From positions 1 through 37,948 of the forward strand of contig PUDQ02000021.1 in the NCBI GenBank assembly GCA_002964805.2: 37,948 bases of DNA, read 5' to 3'. The stretch comes from Trametes villosa. Lineage: Eukaryota; Basidiomycota; Agaricomycetes; Polyporales; Polyporaceae. Below the pieces are notes generated by a model that ran no database searches, was not told the origin of the DNA, and saw only the letters and a program-made list of their open reading frames with translations. Position numbers and translations under genes: made by a program. Below, piece after piece: positions 1 through 11,727 of the stretch. Numbering within the stretch: the stretch's first letter is position 1; each line of letters opens with the position of its first letter.

Positions 1-2750
1 CAAAAACATCGGACAGTGGCAGGCCGACGGCGTCATGAAGCCCATGCTCCCTTTCATCCGCGCCCTCAGCAACCGCGTCACCGCCCCTGGCACCGGTGGT
101 CGCGCCCTCCAGACCCTCAAGTCGCAGGCGTACAACACGATCGCTCACCACACCCGATTTTCGGCGAAGCACCACCTCGCCCAGAAGGGCGTCCTGACCT
201 CGACCTCGGCCGGCCCTTGGGCGACGACCGCTCCGACACAGACCACCGCTCGCCGGGTCTATGACATGGTCGAGGTCGCCCTCCCCCATGATCGTCTCAT
301 TACCCAGCTCCTCGCCGGGCGGAGGAACTACCTCCGGCTCGAGAACAACTTCCTGCTCGACCTCAATCACCTCCTGCCCGATCTTCAAAACGGTGCAGCC
401 ATCTACTCCGAAATCGTCATGAGCTACCTCGACATCTGTCGGCGCGCGCAGATTCTGGAAGCGCTGCAAAGGATCTCCGTTCTCTTCACCAAAAAGGTGC
501 GTCTCCCCGCCCTCACCGACGGCACGCGCCCTGACCCTCACCATCCAGGCCTTCCCAGAGGTCTACCTCTACACCATGAAGCCAGTGACGTCGCTCATCG
601 AGCGTACCTGGGAGGCCCACGTCCGCCGCTACGTGACCGGCGCCGTGGACGCCCCTCTTGCCACCTCCCGCGCTGCACAAGCGCTGCAATCTGCCAACGA
701 AAACGACAACCGGAACAGACAGCCGAACCAACTCTACGTGGAGCTCCTCGGCGTCCTGGAACGCCTCCTCAACTTCCATCTCACCGGCTCTGCCACCTGC
801 CTCCCCAGTCGGCTCTTCAAGGCCATCTGGGTCTCACGCGGACTCCTCGATCACGGCTTCCCCGTCTTCTGGCCTGGCCTTCAGCTCACCGGCGAGTTCA
901 TGTCCACTCCCATGCTCCGGTGGCACGACTGGCCCGTCAACCCCGCGACAAACCGTCCGCTCACGGCTTCCAAACGCGCACAGGAGGTCACCTACGGACT
1001 TCCGCACTACCTCGTAAGTCCCCGCACCACCCCGCGTGCCGCCCCCTCTCCCGCCCGTCATCTTCTGACGTCGTCGCAGGGGTACGAAACCTTGTTCTAC
1101 CTGCGGGTGTCCACCGCCCGTATGGACAGTCGCCGGTGGCCGGACGCCTCCGTCCTCACCAGAGAGCTCCATCTGCTCGCTGACATTGCCATGCGCGCGT
1201 TTCTCGACGACGTCCTGGAGATTGTCCGCAGACAGGTTTGGGACGAGATCGAGCCCATCCTCAAGTGCCGGGACGCCGATGGCTACCAAAACGCACGCGC
1301 GCGCCGAGACGCCCTCTCAGCATGGGAGGTCCTCGACAACCCCCTCGCCTGGGGTGACTTTGGCACCGTCAGGACCACGCTCATTCGTGCCATCTCCTTG
1401 GACCACACCGTCGCCGCACGCGGTCTCCCTCCCTCCACCAAGACACACTGGAGCATCGCGGACTTCGTCAACCACCTCATTCACGTAGGCCTATCCTTCA
1501 GCATGTCCACCGTCCGCCCGCCGGTGTGGAACAAGGGGTTGTTCTGGCCCGTCCTCCGCGCGGCCGTCACCGAGTGCATCACACGCGCGAAGCGCCAGCT
1601 CGACGCGGACGAAGCCCTCGCCGAGGTCAAGGCGGCTTTCGAGTACACTGTGCTCGCTCTCCGCATCGGGGCCGTTCCAGACGCTCTTCCCCCCCCGCCC
1701 GGGCAGACTACCCCGTCCTTGTACCCCTCCATCCACGCCTGGACGCTCCTGGGCGCCTCTCCCCGACAGGCCGTCCCTGGTGTTGCCGCCCCGATGACCT
1801 CACAGGAGCGCTCGGCCTTTCAGCTCTCGCAGTCCGCGCTCCACGATATGGAGCTCGACCCCAACAGCGTCTGGGATACCTCGAACATCAGCATCGGCGA
1901 TTATCACAAGTACGCCAGCCGCACCCGACTGCCCGCGGACTGGGACACCGGTAAGCCCGCGAAGAACCCCGACCCCTTCACAACCAACTGCTACACCTGG
2001 GCCACCGCCCAATTCACCGACAAGTTCGTCGACTGGCGTTGCGATCTCGCCTTTCACCTCGCGTACCTCATCTCCAAGGTCGCGCCGCATGTCGGCTGGC
2101 CTTCCAACAGCGCAAACATCCTCCAACCCCGCTTCGTTGGCCTCGACGCAGCCTCCGACCCTGCCGCCGCCATCCATCTCATCCGCACCGTCTCGTGGGA
2201 GAATAAACCCGGCATCAAGGGTACGCATGTGCAATCGCTGTACCTCTCCCAAGCGTCTGTCGTGTTCCTCCTCTGGATCCATCCCCAATCCCCCCTCCGC
2301 CGCCAGCTCGACAGCGGCGGGACCCTCGGCCAACCGTGGACCAGTAAACATGGTGCGCTCCTCGCCTCTCATTCGCTCATCATTGTGCTCACACTCCGAC
2401 TAGGGAACAAGGCTCTCAGTCCCATCAACCTCATGCGGATGGGCCTCGCGTATCCCTCCAACACCGGCGTCTTCGGCAAGCCCACGTACAAGTCGAATTT
2501 TCACATCCTCCCCGACGCTCTCCTCCAAGAATGGCACACCAGACTCAAAACGCTCCTCCGCAAGAACCCGTACGCCCTCGTTCAGGAGATTTTCGGCGAC
2601 ACCGTGTCTGCCATGCTCGCCGACAAGGGGCATTTTCCGAACATTCCGCCCCCCTCCTCTCAACCTGGTGCCCTCGCCCGCAAGCGCACTCACGCCGCCC
2701 GCGCCTCTTCGCCAGACTCCCCAGGCACGAGCCGTCGCCGGTTCTACTGA
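1..2750 (+). CDS. Large hypothetical protein, 5' end missing (about 875 residues visible)
   Basis: The reading frame is already open at base 2, so the gene starts outside the window. Exons are 2-496, 549-1013 and 1080-2750, with GT-AG introns of 52 and 66 nt. The first junction is well supported: it joins two frames at phase 0, and the second frame is open just upstream of an internal Met codon at 576. The product is rich in Leu, Arg and Trp with many predicted helices and no signal peptide or membrane segment. It ends in a basic, Ser/Pro-rich tail (KR, RRR near the C-terminus) that could be a nuclear localisation signal. I recognise no domain. It may be the C-terminal half of a protein like the one that starts at 36743, whose visible part ends where such a region would begin; this is a guess. 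The 66-nt intron is a multiple of three, so retention would also stay open. Confidence 0.72.
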
Positions 2751-4751
2751 CGACCTGTCACGGTCACCCTCGTCGCACTCCATACGACCCCTCCCTCTCC
2801 TCCGCACGCCCGCGCACGCCTCGCCGCCCTCCCCTACCTACACCCCCGGCGAGCTGCCCTCGATCGGCAGCCCCCGGCCGATACCCTCCCCTCTCCCGAG
2901 CTTCCTACTCCCACCACATCGCATTGCCCCAGTCTTCGCGCAGCTCCCCTTGTATACGCTCACGTTTGCATAATGTCACATTCGCTTTACCTCTCCGATC
3001 ACGACCCGTACCACGCCCCCGGAATGCCTTCTGTCCGTAGACGCTCCGTCGATAACCTTTCCGGGCCTCTCAACACTTGAACACCGCCTCTGCACAGCCA
3101 CTAACCGGCGTTCAACTTTGTTTACCGTGCACGCCCACATCGGCAGCCTCGGCACCGCAATTCCGGTGAGGCCCATTCCTCGCGTGTGCCCTGCCCCTTG
3201 CGCGTCCACACGCTCTCACGGTGCCTAACCGGTTACGTGATCGACCACTGTCTGGTCAGATAAAACATCCGATGCGAACCCCACTCAGTCACGCATCGGT
3301 CCCCCTGATTTTTGTCGAACGCACTCACATTGATCCACAGCCTCTGCATCCACGCCCAGCGAGCCCGCCTTCGCGCGCCGGGTCAGTGCGGTCTTCACTG
3401 GGCGCACAAGGGCTTGCACCTCCCTCACATAGACATGCGAGCGTAAACTTGAAGCTTTGCCCGGTGCCAATCAGCCCCCCAAAGCCCCACCCCATACCTC
3501 CGCCATCTCACTCCTGTCCATTTCCAGCATCGGGAACCGCCGTTTCTCCGTGGCCCATGACCCTATCCTTCGAGGCACGCTAGTTCTCCGGTAGTACACG
3601 ACCACATCCACTCATGAGGTGCGATTCAGCCGCCTCGCATGACCGACGTTTACCGTGTGCCACCCTCGATCATCACCAACGGCCGCCCGCCGGGAATAGT
3701 AACTGGGCGGTGCACACGCAGACCTCCGCCAGTTAGTCCCCCCTCCATTCCGGCACACCACTGCATCCCTTCCGGGGCAACCGTCACCCTCAACCGAATA
3801 GAAAACCGCACGTCATGGTTTTCTCTATCTCACACCGCCCTCCCCGAAAGTCTGCTGAACGAACGGAAGGCCAGCCACACGTTTGCACACCCAAGCCAAC
3901 ACAAACATTCCAGCCACCACCCTCATACCACCCCTGAAGCGTCCCGCGGACGACGTCCGTCCGCACCCCGCGTGAAGCGCACATTCGATCGCAATCGTGC
4001 GCATCGCGCCCACACCCAATCGGGCCTCCTGACTTTGCGTGACTCTCCCGCGAGCGTATTTGGATTCGGCGACCGGCTTTCGAGCACCGCATACCTGTCC
4101 AACGCGAGCTCGACGCGATATCAAGTCTCCTCAAAGGCATCTACAACCGTTCGCCCGCCTCACGCTCACACGGAAGCGCGCCAGGGCCTCCCGAGTCCAC
4201 CTGGCCCGCGCTGGCATAGCGCAAACGCGCATGGCCGCGGACGGCCCTCAGAGGGCGGAACCCGCTCGCATCTGCGAGTGTCCTCACGCCGCGCTCATCT
4301 GCGCGCTCTCGGCACCCACGGCTGCGCCGTTCGGCGTTCCACGTCCCTGCCAGCCACGCCCACTTCTGCAGGTGAGCGTCGCTGGCAAATCGCACGTATG
4401 GTCAGCGGCAGGGCGGGCGGAGCGCACCAGCTGCGAAGGACGCAAGTCCCGCTTGCGCGTGTCAATCACCCGCATCGCACGCATCGCCAGCGCTCCGGAG
4501 CGCTCGATCGCACCGGGTGCGCACTCAATGAAGGCCGGAATTGGCCACGAAGCGTCCCCGCGATCGTTGCACCGCTTTCGGCCACCTGGCGCTCGAATTG
4601 AGCGCCTCCGATCGCGCATACCGCGCGCGTCCCCAGTGTGTTTGCCACCCCACCCTCTTCCCTCGCCATCCATCCTCCCTCCAACCCCACTGCCCTCGTT
4701 CGCGCCCGCATTTGCACCCTGCTCGCCCCCCAATCGCCTGCAGATCGCACC
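2751..4751. other. Intergenic stretch without a supported gene
   Basis: About 2 kb of C-rich plus strand between the left-edge gene and NM1. Several long frames exist on both strands (for example 3639-4601 plus, 4284-4916 minus). They overlap each other, have low-complexity Arg/Pro/Ser composition and show no splice logic or similarity to the other genes here, so I treat them as GC-driven. The last few hundred bases presumably hold the NM1 promoter, but I see no convincing TATA box. Confidence 0.5.
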
Positions 4752-6959
4752 ATGCCCCTCCCAAACGAAGCTGGCCCGGACCCTCTTGCGAACTTCAACG
4801 CGTTTGCGCGATACCTGCGATCGCTGCCCAACCTGCCCGAGGTCGACGCTCACGACCTTCTCGTCACCATGGTCCGCCTCCTGGTAAGCACTCGATCCTT
4901 CGCGCGTCCCTTCCACGTACGATTAACGCGCGCAGGCTTCCGAGCCCTGGACGCCTGCCATCGCCGTGGACTACGACACGTATATCCGCCCCGTCCTGGA
5001 CCAGGCCGGCGTCCCATGGAGCGAGCGTTTTGCCAGCGCGTACACCTTCACCACGCTCTTGACACACGCTGCGCACACACACGCCGACCTTCGCATCGCG
5101 ATCGCGGATTACGACGCCTCCGAGGTGGACGTCAATGCCCGGCAGGAGGGCCTCATCGTTGCCGCCAGCACCGCCGCCCCCAATCTCCACGAGGCCGCAG
5201 AACAGGTGCGGATTGCCCTGGCCGAACGCGATGCACGTCAGCAGGCGAAGGAGGGAGCACTATCAGCGCACACGGACGCATGCGCCCAGGGTACGTCCGC
5301 ACATCTTCCTCCCCCACTCCCCTCCTCAGCACGCGCTCCCAGTGGACAAATGGCAGCGCGCCCCCGATCGTCCGTTCAATACCCGGGCCCTGTCTACGCA
5401 AGAACCGGCCGTTCCTCCCCATTCCCTCCGAGAGGGCACGCCTGACCAGCCTTCCCCGTCCGCTGGCACCTCTCCCGCCCTGCCCTCCGCCGATACGGGA
5501 GATGATGGCCAGTATGCGCCGACGCCCCGCTCTCCTACGCCACCCACGCACCCCTCGGCCAGCGATGATGGGGCCACCCGGTCAGACGACGCACCCGCCT
5601 CCTCTCCCTCACCCGAAGACGGCCCACTCCCCATGCCGCTGGTCCCCACCGCTCCGCAGCGTGATGTCCCGCGCGAAGACGCGCTCCTGTTGCGGTTTCC
5701 CGCTCTAGTACGTGCCTTTTTGTCCGCCCGCACGGCCCCTTCGCTCACACACCCTCCGCTCGCAGTGCGATCGCTGCCGGGAGTGCGAGCGCAAGACACC
5801 CTGCGAGGTGAGCACCACGCGCATTTGCGCCCCCTGCCTGGCCTCCAAGCACGCCTGTACTTGGGGACAACTTCGGGCCAACGGGGAGCTCGTGCTGCCG
5901 AAGGTTCGACCGATGACGGTCGTGGCGCGATACAACGGGCTGGGATTCTCGATCGTCGCTCGTGACACCTACGAATGGCCCACGATCTTTGCGCTCGTGT
6001 ACAATGCCACCCAATACGTACGAGCCTACCCTCCCACCATCGTCGACCTCCAGGACCTCGTCCGGCGCACCAACGACTGCTTGGAACCCGGTTCAAGCCC
6101 CACCGCATTCCCCCCTGAAGCGCTGAACGCGCTCAACGGGGAACTCGCCGAGAGGTTCCACTCCCTCCAAACCTCGTGCCCTGCCCAAAACTACGACCTG
6201 CAACCCCCTACCGGCTCGAAGCGTCGGCGTGCGGCCAGCCACCCACGCAACAAGGGCAAGCAGAAGGAAGCCAGCACCACCAACCCGCCGTCCGTTCCCT
6301 CGCCCTCAGACCGCTCCCCGCCCGCAAAGAAGCGGAACAGGTCGGGTGCGTACGTCGCCGTGCCCTCCGCACCCTCCGCGTCCGCGCCACATCGAGCCAC
6401 AGGCGCGCTCACCGCGCCCTCATCCGCTCCACCATCCAAGCCAATTCACGCCCACCCGCGGCGCAAACAGAGGCAGCGCTCACCGCCGCTCTTCGTACCC
6501 CCGGCTCCGCCCACCGCTCCCGCCATCCTCCCGCGGCCCCAGCCCGACCAGGTCCACTCTGAGCCGCTGCGCCTCCCCCTCAGCACCGCAGCCACCGCCA
6601 ATCCTTTTGCGGCTGCCTCCCCCAACGAGGCGCGAGAGCCCGCGCCGCCCGCTCATGGTGACGCCCCACGGCGCCCGCAGATCTCGAGCCTCAGCGTGGG
6701 TCAATCCGTTATGGACCGCACCCCCTTCACCTCCTCCCAGCCTCCCCGTTTCCTCCCATACCAGCCCTCCTCGCGCTCTGCATCCCACCGGCGGGACAGC
6801 AGCGTCCGTTTCGCCCTCCCGCACTCTGCTGCCTCGGCAGAGGGGGACAATGCCGACGACGAGGCTGCTCCGCAGGGCTCCCGCTCGCGCACCCAGCACG
6901 CCCCGAACGCGGAGGCTGGACCGTCCACCCGCACCCGCTCTCACTCCCGCCACCGCTGA
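4752..6959 (+). CDS. NM1: N-module family protein with central Zn2Cys6-like finger (681 aa)
   Basis: Exons are 4752-4883, 4936-5290, 5343-5707 and 5766-6959; introns are 52, 52 and 58 nt. The start at 4752 gives a 44-codon first exon, the same length as in NM2. Residues 1-160 form the family N-module (F-x2-F early, W-x2-x-F-x3-Y in exon 2). A Pro/Ser-rich acidic linker follows. The last exon opens at Cys 285 with C-x2-C-x2-C-x5-C-x7-C-x2-C-x6-C, which is seven cysteines rather than six. Next come RANGEL and YNGLGF, motifs shared with NM2 and NM8. The C-terminal 250 residues are Pro/Ser/Arg-rich and probably disordered. A nuclear, DNA-binding role follows from the finger type but is inferred. 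The finger lies mid-protein and no fungal-specific transcription factor middle region is seen, unlike classical GAL4-type regulators. Confidence 0.85.
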
Positions 6960-7251
6960 CCTCCACGTACCCCTTTCTGTTATTTAGCCCTCTCCCCGTG
7001 TTCGCGCCCCGCGCCATTCCCCTTCCCCTCTGACCGGTTCCGCCTTCCGTTACGTTTCGTACCCTTGCTTAGTAGTCACCTTTTGTACACACCCCAGGCT
7101 CGCGCAAGCTCACGCGCGCGAACCCCCGTTGGAGCTTTCATTTCAATGATCACACCGTCGCTTGCGCTCGTAACACGTGAAGAACGACCGACTGAAACAT
7201 ACGGCGGACTCGAACATAGCGTACATTGCTTCGCGCGCGATTGCAGACCAC

Positions 7252-8567
7252 TCACACCTCGAGACGACAGCCCGGGCACCGCAGCCTAGTGAATTCCCCG
7301 CCCAGCGCGTCCATCAGCTCGTCCACGGCTTCGTTGAGCACTTCCTCCTCCTCCTCGGGGATGCCGCTCACGCTCGCGCACCATTCGGTGAGGCTCGTGA
7401 ACGCCTCAGGCCTGCTCCCGCCCGCGCTCTCGTGCGCCGCCCTCGCGGCGAGGATGAACTGCTCGTGCGAACGGGGCCCGTGTAGCGACGCCTTCCGCTC
7501 GACCGGAAGCCGCAGGAGCTTTGCCCAGAGGCCGTCCTCGCTGTCGTTCGTGCCCGGGCTCCAGGAGCGATAGTCCGCCTCGGCCACAGGCGCGTCATCG
7601 GGCGGGAGCGAATCGCAGCACTGGATGTGGTACCACGTCTTGCAGCGCTCGCTGTCGCAGTAGCGGAGCGTGTCCGTGTCCGGGGAGTAGTGCCTCTGGA
7701 GCGTGCAGGACCGTTCGCAGAGAGCTTTCCCCGTCCTCTGCATTCCGTCCGTCAGTTCACGTCCCGAACGCACTCCATCGCGCCCTACGCACCTGCGGCT
7801 GGGACCACTTGTAGTCCCCGACGTCCGATCCCCTGCGCTCCTTCAGCAAATAGTTGATACGCATGTAGCACTCCTTCTCCGCCAGCCACCGCAGGTCGAC
7901 CTTGTCCTCCGCAAACATGACGATGTTCGACCGGTAGTCGATGCTGTCGGCGCGCTCGAACCCGGACCAGTCCGTGGCGACGTACTCCTGCGCGCCCACA
8001 CGGCCGGGGAAGTTTTTGGCCCCACCCTCGAACTGCTCCTCCTTCAGCTCGCTTCTCCTGATTGCCCACCTATACTTCACGTAGATCTGATGGAAGATGA
8101 GCGAGGCGCACACGCCCGTGGTTCGCGAATCGCTCACCCAATCCTTGTGCTTCTTATCCATGCGAATACCGTCGATCCGCCCGTGCGTGTACTTGTGGGC
8201 GGGCAACGTCTCACCCGGGGCAGCGCCCTCTGGCAGGAACACCACCCTAAAGGACGCTAGCGGTCAGATCTCCCACCGCGTCTCCCCAGTACGGCCTCCA
8301 CTCACCAGTCCCCCTTCCGCACGCGGATCGCATCCTCTCCCGGCGGAGCGTTGGGCGCATGATCCACGCTCGCACCTCGGCTGTCGCCACCCACTGAAGC
8401 GTCCGCGGTCAGCATCGCTCCCAATGTGGTTCGCGCAGCCGCTCACCGATAATGGAGTTCAGAGGTGCGGACGCAGACCTCCGGTAGGCCTTCCTCGCCC
8501 AGCCTGGGGACACGGACTCGTCATCCGTCCCTGGGCCGTGCGGGTCGATCATCGGTGGGGAGGACAT
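7252..8567 (-). CDS. BP1: BAH-PHD chromatin-reader-like protein (382 aa)
   Basis: Minus-strand exons are 8567-8447, 8393-8306, 8246-7793 and 7737-7252; introns are 53, 59 and 55 nt. The second, third and fourth coding segments splice in phase and match BP2 in size (88 and 454 nt). Residues from about 60 to 215 look like a BAH domain: an RVRKGDWVVFLPEG start, a KYTHGRI strand and a CYMRINYLL strand near its end. The last exon carries a PHD-type C4HC3 set at C228, C232, C248, C253, H258, C261, C375 and C378. About 113 residues separate the sixth and seventh ligands, far more than in a standard PHD finger. BAH and PHD modules typically bind histone tails or nucleosomes. Domain calls rest on motif reading only. 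BP2 is a tandem paralogue about 0.9 kb upstream in transcription direction. Confidence 0.83.
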
Positions 8568-9472
8568 GGTGAAGGTTTGCGATTCACGTCTTTTCCCTCG
8601 TGCGTATATAAGTATCCTGCGCCCCGCTCCGCCCTCCGCTCCGTTCACAAGCTTCGACACGGGTGACGCGAATAGACTGCTGCCTGCGAACTGTATTCTC
8701 CCGCGGCATCTTCTGTACCGCGATAATCCGCCGCCATCCCCCGAACGCTGTTTGACGTCTCCGCCTCCGCTTTGCGCCCACTGCGCAATCTGGCCTCGAC
8801 GCGCGATTCGCTCTATCCTCCGCGTCATCGGGCCTCCACCTCCCAAACGCGCTCATACCTGCGCACGCCCACCCGACCCTTGCGCTTCCCCCGCGGTCTG
8901 CTCGGCCGCACCCTGCCTGCCTCCGCTGCGTCCGTTCTCCATCCGCCAAACTTCAATTCACCCGTGCGCTTCTTCAGCAGCGTGCCCCGCCCGAGCGCTT
9001 GGTTGCTTCTTCGACCCTGCACCCGCCCCTGTCTTGCCCTTCATCCCCGTCGCGCACGCCGGCCTATCACTGCCTATTTCAGCTCAGTTACGTGTTCACA
9101 TCGCCGCAACGCTGCCGTCATGACGCTCTGACTGCACCCTCCACCGTGCCCGCCCTCTCCGCGCACAGCCCTGACCTGTATGACCACTCTTCATCCGTCG
9201 ATCGCCGCGCTCCGGTAAGGGCAGAGTGCCTTCCGGGACGTTCACCCCCAATTTCGGCCATCGCGCCGTCCGTGACCGTCACCCCCTACGTCCATCCCGT
9301 CATTGACGGTGAACACGTGCCGTTGGCGCACGCTCGCGCGCCCGCCATCCCCTCGTGCAAAGACCTCGACTGGGATTCTCACCCGTCACCCGTTCGCAGT
9401 CACTCCGCACGCGTGAATTCACATTCGACGATACTGATAATGTACATTGGCAAGGGCGTGCTCGCAGACGAC
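8568..9472. other. Intergenic region between BP1 5' end and BP2 3' end
   Basis: About 0.9 kb. Apart from the BP1 TATA-like run I see no supported element. A 502-residue plus-strand frame (8999-10507) runs from here through all of BP2 but is the antisense shadow of that gene. Confidence 0.45.
8604..8613 (-). promoter_or_regulatory. TATA-like box of BP1
   Basis: Read on the minus strand this is ACTTATATAC, about 40 bases before the BP1 start codon. It is the only TATA-like run between BP1 and the next gene in that position. Placement is reasonable but functional use is inferred. Confidence 0.45.
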
Positions 9473-10811
9473 TCACAGCTCCAGACGACAGATCGGGCAG
9501 CGCAGTCTAGTAAATTCCTTCTCCAACGCCTTCGCGAGCTTACGCAGCGCATCGCTCCGCACCTCGTCCTCATCCTCAGGGATGCCGCTCACGGTGGCGC
9601 ACCACTCGGCGACGCTTTCGATCGCATCCGGCCTGTTGCCGCCCGCCCGCGCGTGCGCCATTCTCGCGGCGAAGATGATTATCTCGTGCGAACGGGGCCC
9701 GTGTCGCGTCGCCTTCCGCTCGACCGGAAGCCGCAGGAGCTTCCCCCAGGTGGTGTCCTCGCTGTTGTCCTCGCGCGGGATCCAGTAGCGATAGTCCATC
9801 TCGTCCACCGGCGGGTCATCGGCCAGGCGGGCCACGCAGCACTGCTCGTGGTACCACCTCTCGCAGCGCTCACCCTCGCAGTAGCGGACCGTGTCAACGT
9901 CCGGGACGTACAGCCCCTTGCGCGGGCAGCCCGGCTTGCAGATGCGGTCCGTCCGCGGCGAGTGCGGCCTCCAACGCTCGAACGCATACTAAGTGGATCC
10001 ATCAGTAATCGATCGGCACTGACTCGAGCGAACGACACCGACCTGCGCAACGAACCACCTGTACGCGCCCACCTTGGACCCCCGAAGCTGCTCGAGCCTG
10101 AAGTCCGTCCTCATGTAGGCGTCGTCCCGCGTGAGCCAGCGCAGATCCACGCCCTGCTCCGAGAAACGAACCACGGTGGACAGGCCATCGATCGTGTCCG
10201 CAAAGTCCACGCCGACCCAGTTCGTGGCCACCAGCTCCTGGCCGCCCAGGCGCAGCGGGAACGCCTTGTTCTTCCATTTGAACTGGTCCCTGTGGAGCTC
10301 GTCACTCCGGATCGCCCAGAGATACTGAACATATATCTGGCAAAGGGTAAGCAAGCCGCACACGCGTGTTTCCCCGGAATCGCTCACCCAATTCATGTGC
10401 TCCTTATCGACCCCCAGCCCTACGATCTTCCCGTGCGTATATTTCGTTGGAGGCGCCGGCCTACCCGGCGTGGCGTCCACGGGCAGCAACATGACCCTAA
10501 TCAATAGCCGCTTTTAGAAGTCCCGCCTCTCCTCCCAGAACGACTGCCACTCACCAGTCCCCCGCCCGGACTCGCAACGCCCCCTCGGGAAGCGGTTCGT
10601 TGGGTGCATTATCCAGGGTCGCCCCCCGTCCATCACGCCCCACTGGCAACATCTGCGGTCAGCTTTGCCTCGCATGAACATCGCTGTCACACTCACACAC
10701 AATCGACTCCAGTCGCGTGCATCGCTTCCACGCTTCCTCCCTCCAGCTGTCTGGCATTTCTTCGTCCATCGTCCGTGGACCGTCCGGGAGGATCTTCGCT
10801 GGGGACGACAT
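9473..10811 (-). CDS. BP2: BAH-PHD chromatin-reader-like protein (390 aa)
   Basis: Minus-strand exons are 10811-10697, 10642-10555, 10496-10043 and 9988-9473; introns are 54, 58 and 54 nt. It is a clear tandem paralogue of BP1: same intron phases, same 88- and 454-nt middle exons, and the same start context (MSSP). The BAH-like part runs from about residue 60 to 210 (RVRAGDWVMLLPV, KYTHGKI, AYMRTDFRL). PHD ligands are C236, C240, C256, C261, H266, C269, C383 and C386, with the same long insertion before the final C-x2-C as in BP1. The donor of the last intron is GTCGGT, weaker than in BP1. Both copies have all eight zinc ligands, so neither looks like a pseudogene. A role in reading histone marks is known for these domain families and inferred here. 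Confidence 0.83.
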
Positions 10812-11727
10812 GGCGAGGGAAAGCGTTCCCCATCCTTCCGTCTGGGGCTTCATAAGACCGCTGCGCTCCGCATCCCGCGCCGTCCGTTGCGGTGTACTTC
10901 CCGCACCGGGATACGCGTGCACGTCGAAGTCGCATCTATATTTGGCCTCCAATGCACGGCAACCTTCTGACGGCGCTCCCATGCATGTCGTTCGCCCTTC
11001 TTCTGCAGCGGCCTGTCCCGACTTCCAGCGCGCTCAGCAGCGCGCACGATTGTGCCTGCTTCTGCCCGTTCATTCGCAGCCGGCCTGGCCCTTTTCCGCA
11101 CGCGCTCACAGTGCCACTCGCGCACGTCGTCCGCGCGCCATTGCGCCGCGCTCACCTGACCCCACCCCGGGCGGTGCCCATGTTCTTCCTTCCCCAGTTG
11201 GCACCGGATTTCCCTCACACATCCGCTTCCGCACCTTACCGACCGGGCGCGGCCTTCCTGGCGCTCCCTCAGATCTCCTGTTTCCTTCGCACTTGACACG
11301 CGTGCCTCTCCCGGCCGTACCGGCGGCTTCCGCACCCTTGACCCCTCGCCAAGTCATTCCTGGGCAGTGCCAACGCCTTGGGCCCTCCAGGGGCGCGTCC
11401 TCTCCGATGTGTGAGAGCGTGCGCACATCCTCTCAGCCACCCCACAGCTCTGGTCCCTCGTCGGCTGCGCCCGCGAAGCCGCCATGACCCTTGAGCGCTG
11501 CACCATTGCGTAACGCGGCCGGTCAGCCGCGCCGGTGGCGTTAGAGCTCCCGTATACAGCCACACGCGTGCCTTCCCTTCGAATATGAGCTGTGCGCTTG
11601 AGGGCCGCGATCCCGTCGCTAATATCGGATCAATCGCGCTGCTCGTGCGCGTGCCCGCACATGCGCAGGACTCACGCACACTCTTTGACGCCGCTCCAAT
11701 CCTTGTTCCTCCACCGCACCGATCAGC
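10812..11727. other. Divergent intergenic region between BP2 and NM2
   Basis: About 0.9 kb shared by the divergent 5' ends of BP2 (minus) and NM2 (plus), so both promoters should lie here. Minus-strand TCTTATGAAG near 10850 sits where BP1 has its TATA-like box but is a poor match. Frames across the region are low-complexity and unsupported. Confidence 0.4.

Noticed and set aside
3639..4601. 320-residue plus-strand frame in the first intergenic region
   Set aside because: Low-complexity Arg/Ser/Pro composition typical of stop-poor GC-rich DNA; it overlaps equally long frames on the other strand.
5330..5445. Alternative 39-nt intron and stop in NM1 after exon 2
   Set aside because: Using the AG at 5329 gives a 39-nt intron and an early stop at 5445; the AG at 5342 gives a typical 52-nt intron and keeps the frame that reaches the finger exon.
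5326..6108. 260-residue minus-strand frame over NM1
   Set aside because: Antisense to NM1 exons 3 and 4, which carry the conserved finger.
8999..10507. 502-residue plus-strand frame
   Set aside because: It lies antisense to BP2, whose exons, splice sites and BP1 similarity are all consistent; the plus frame has no domain or paralogue.
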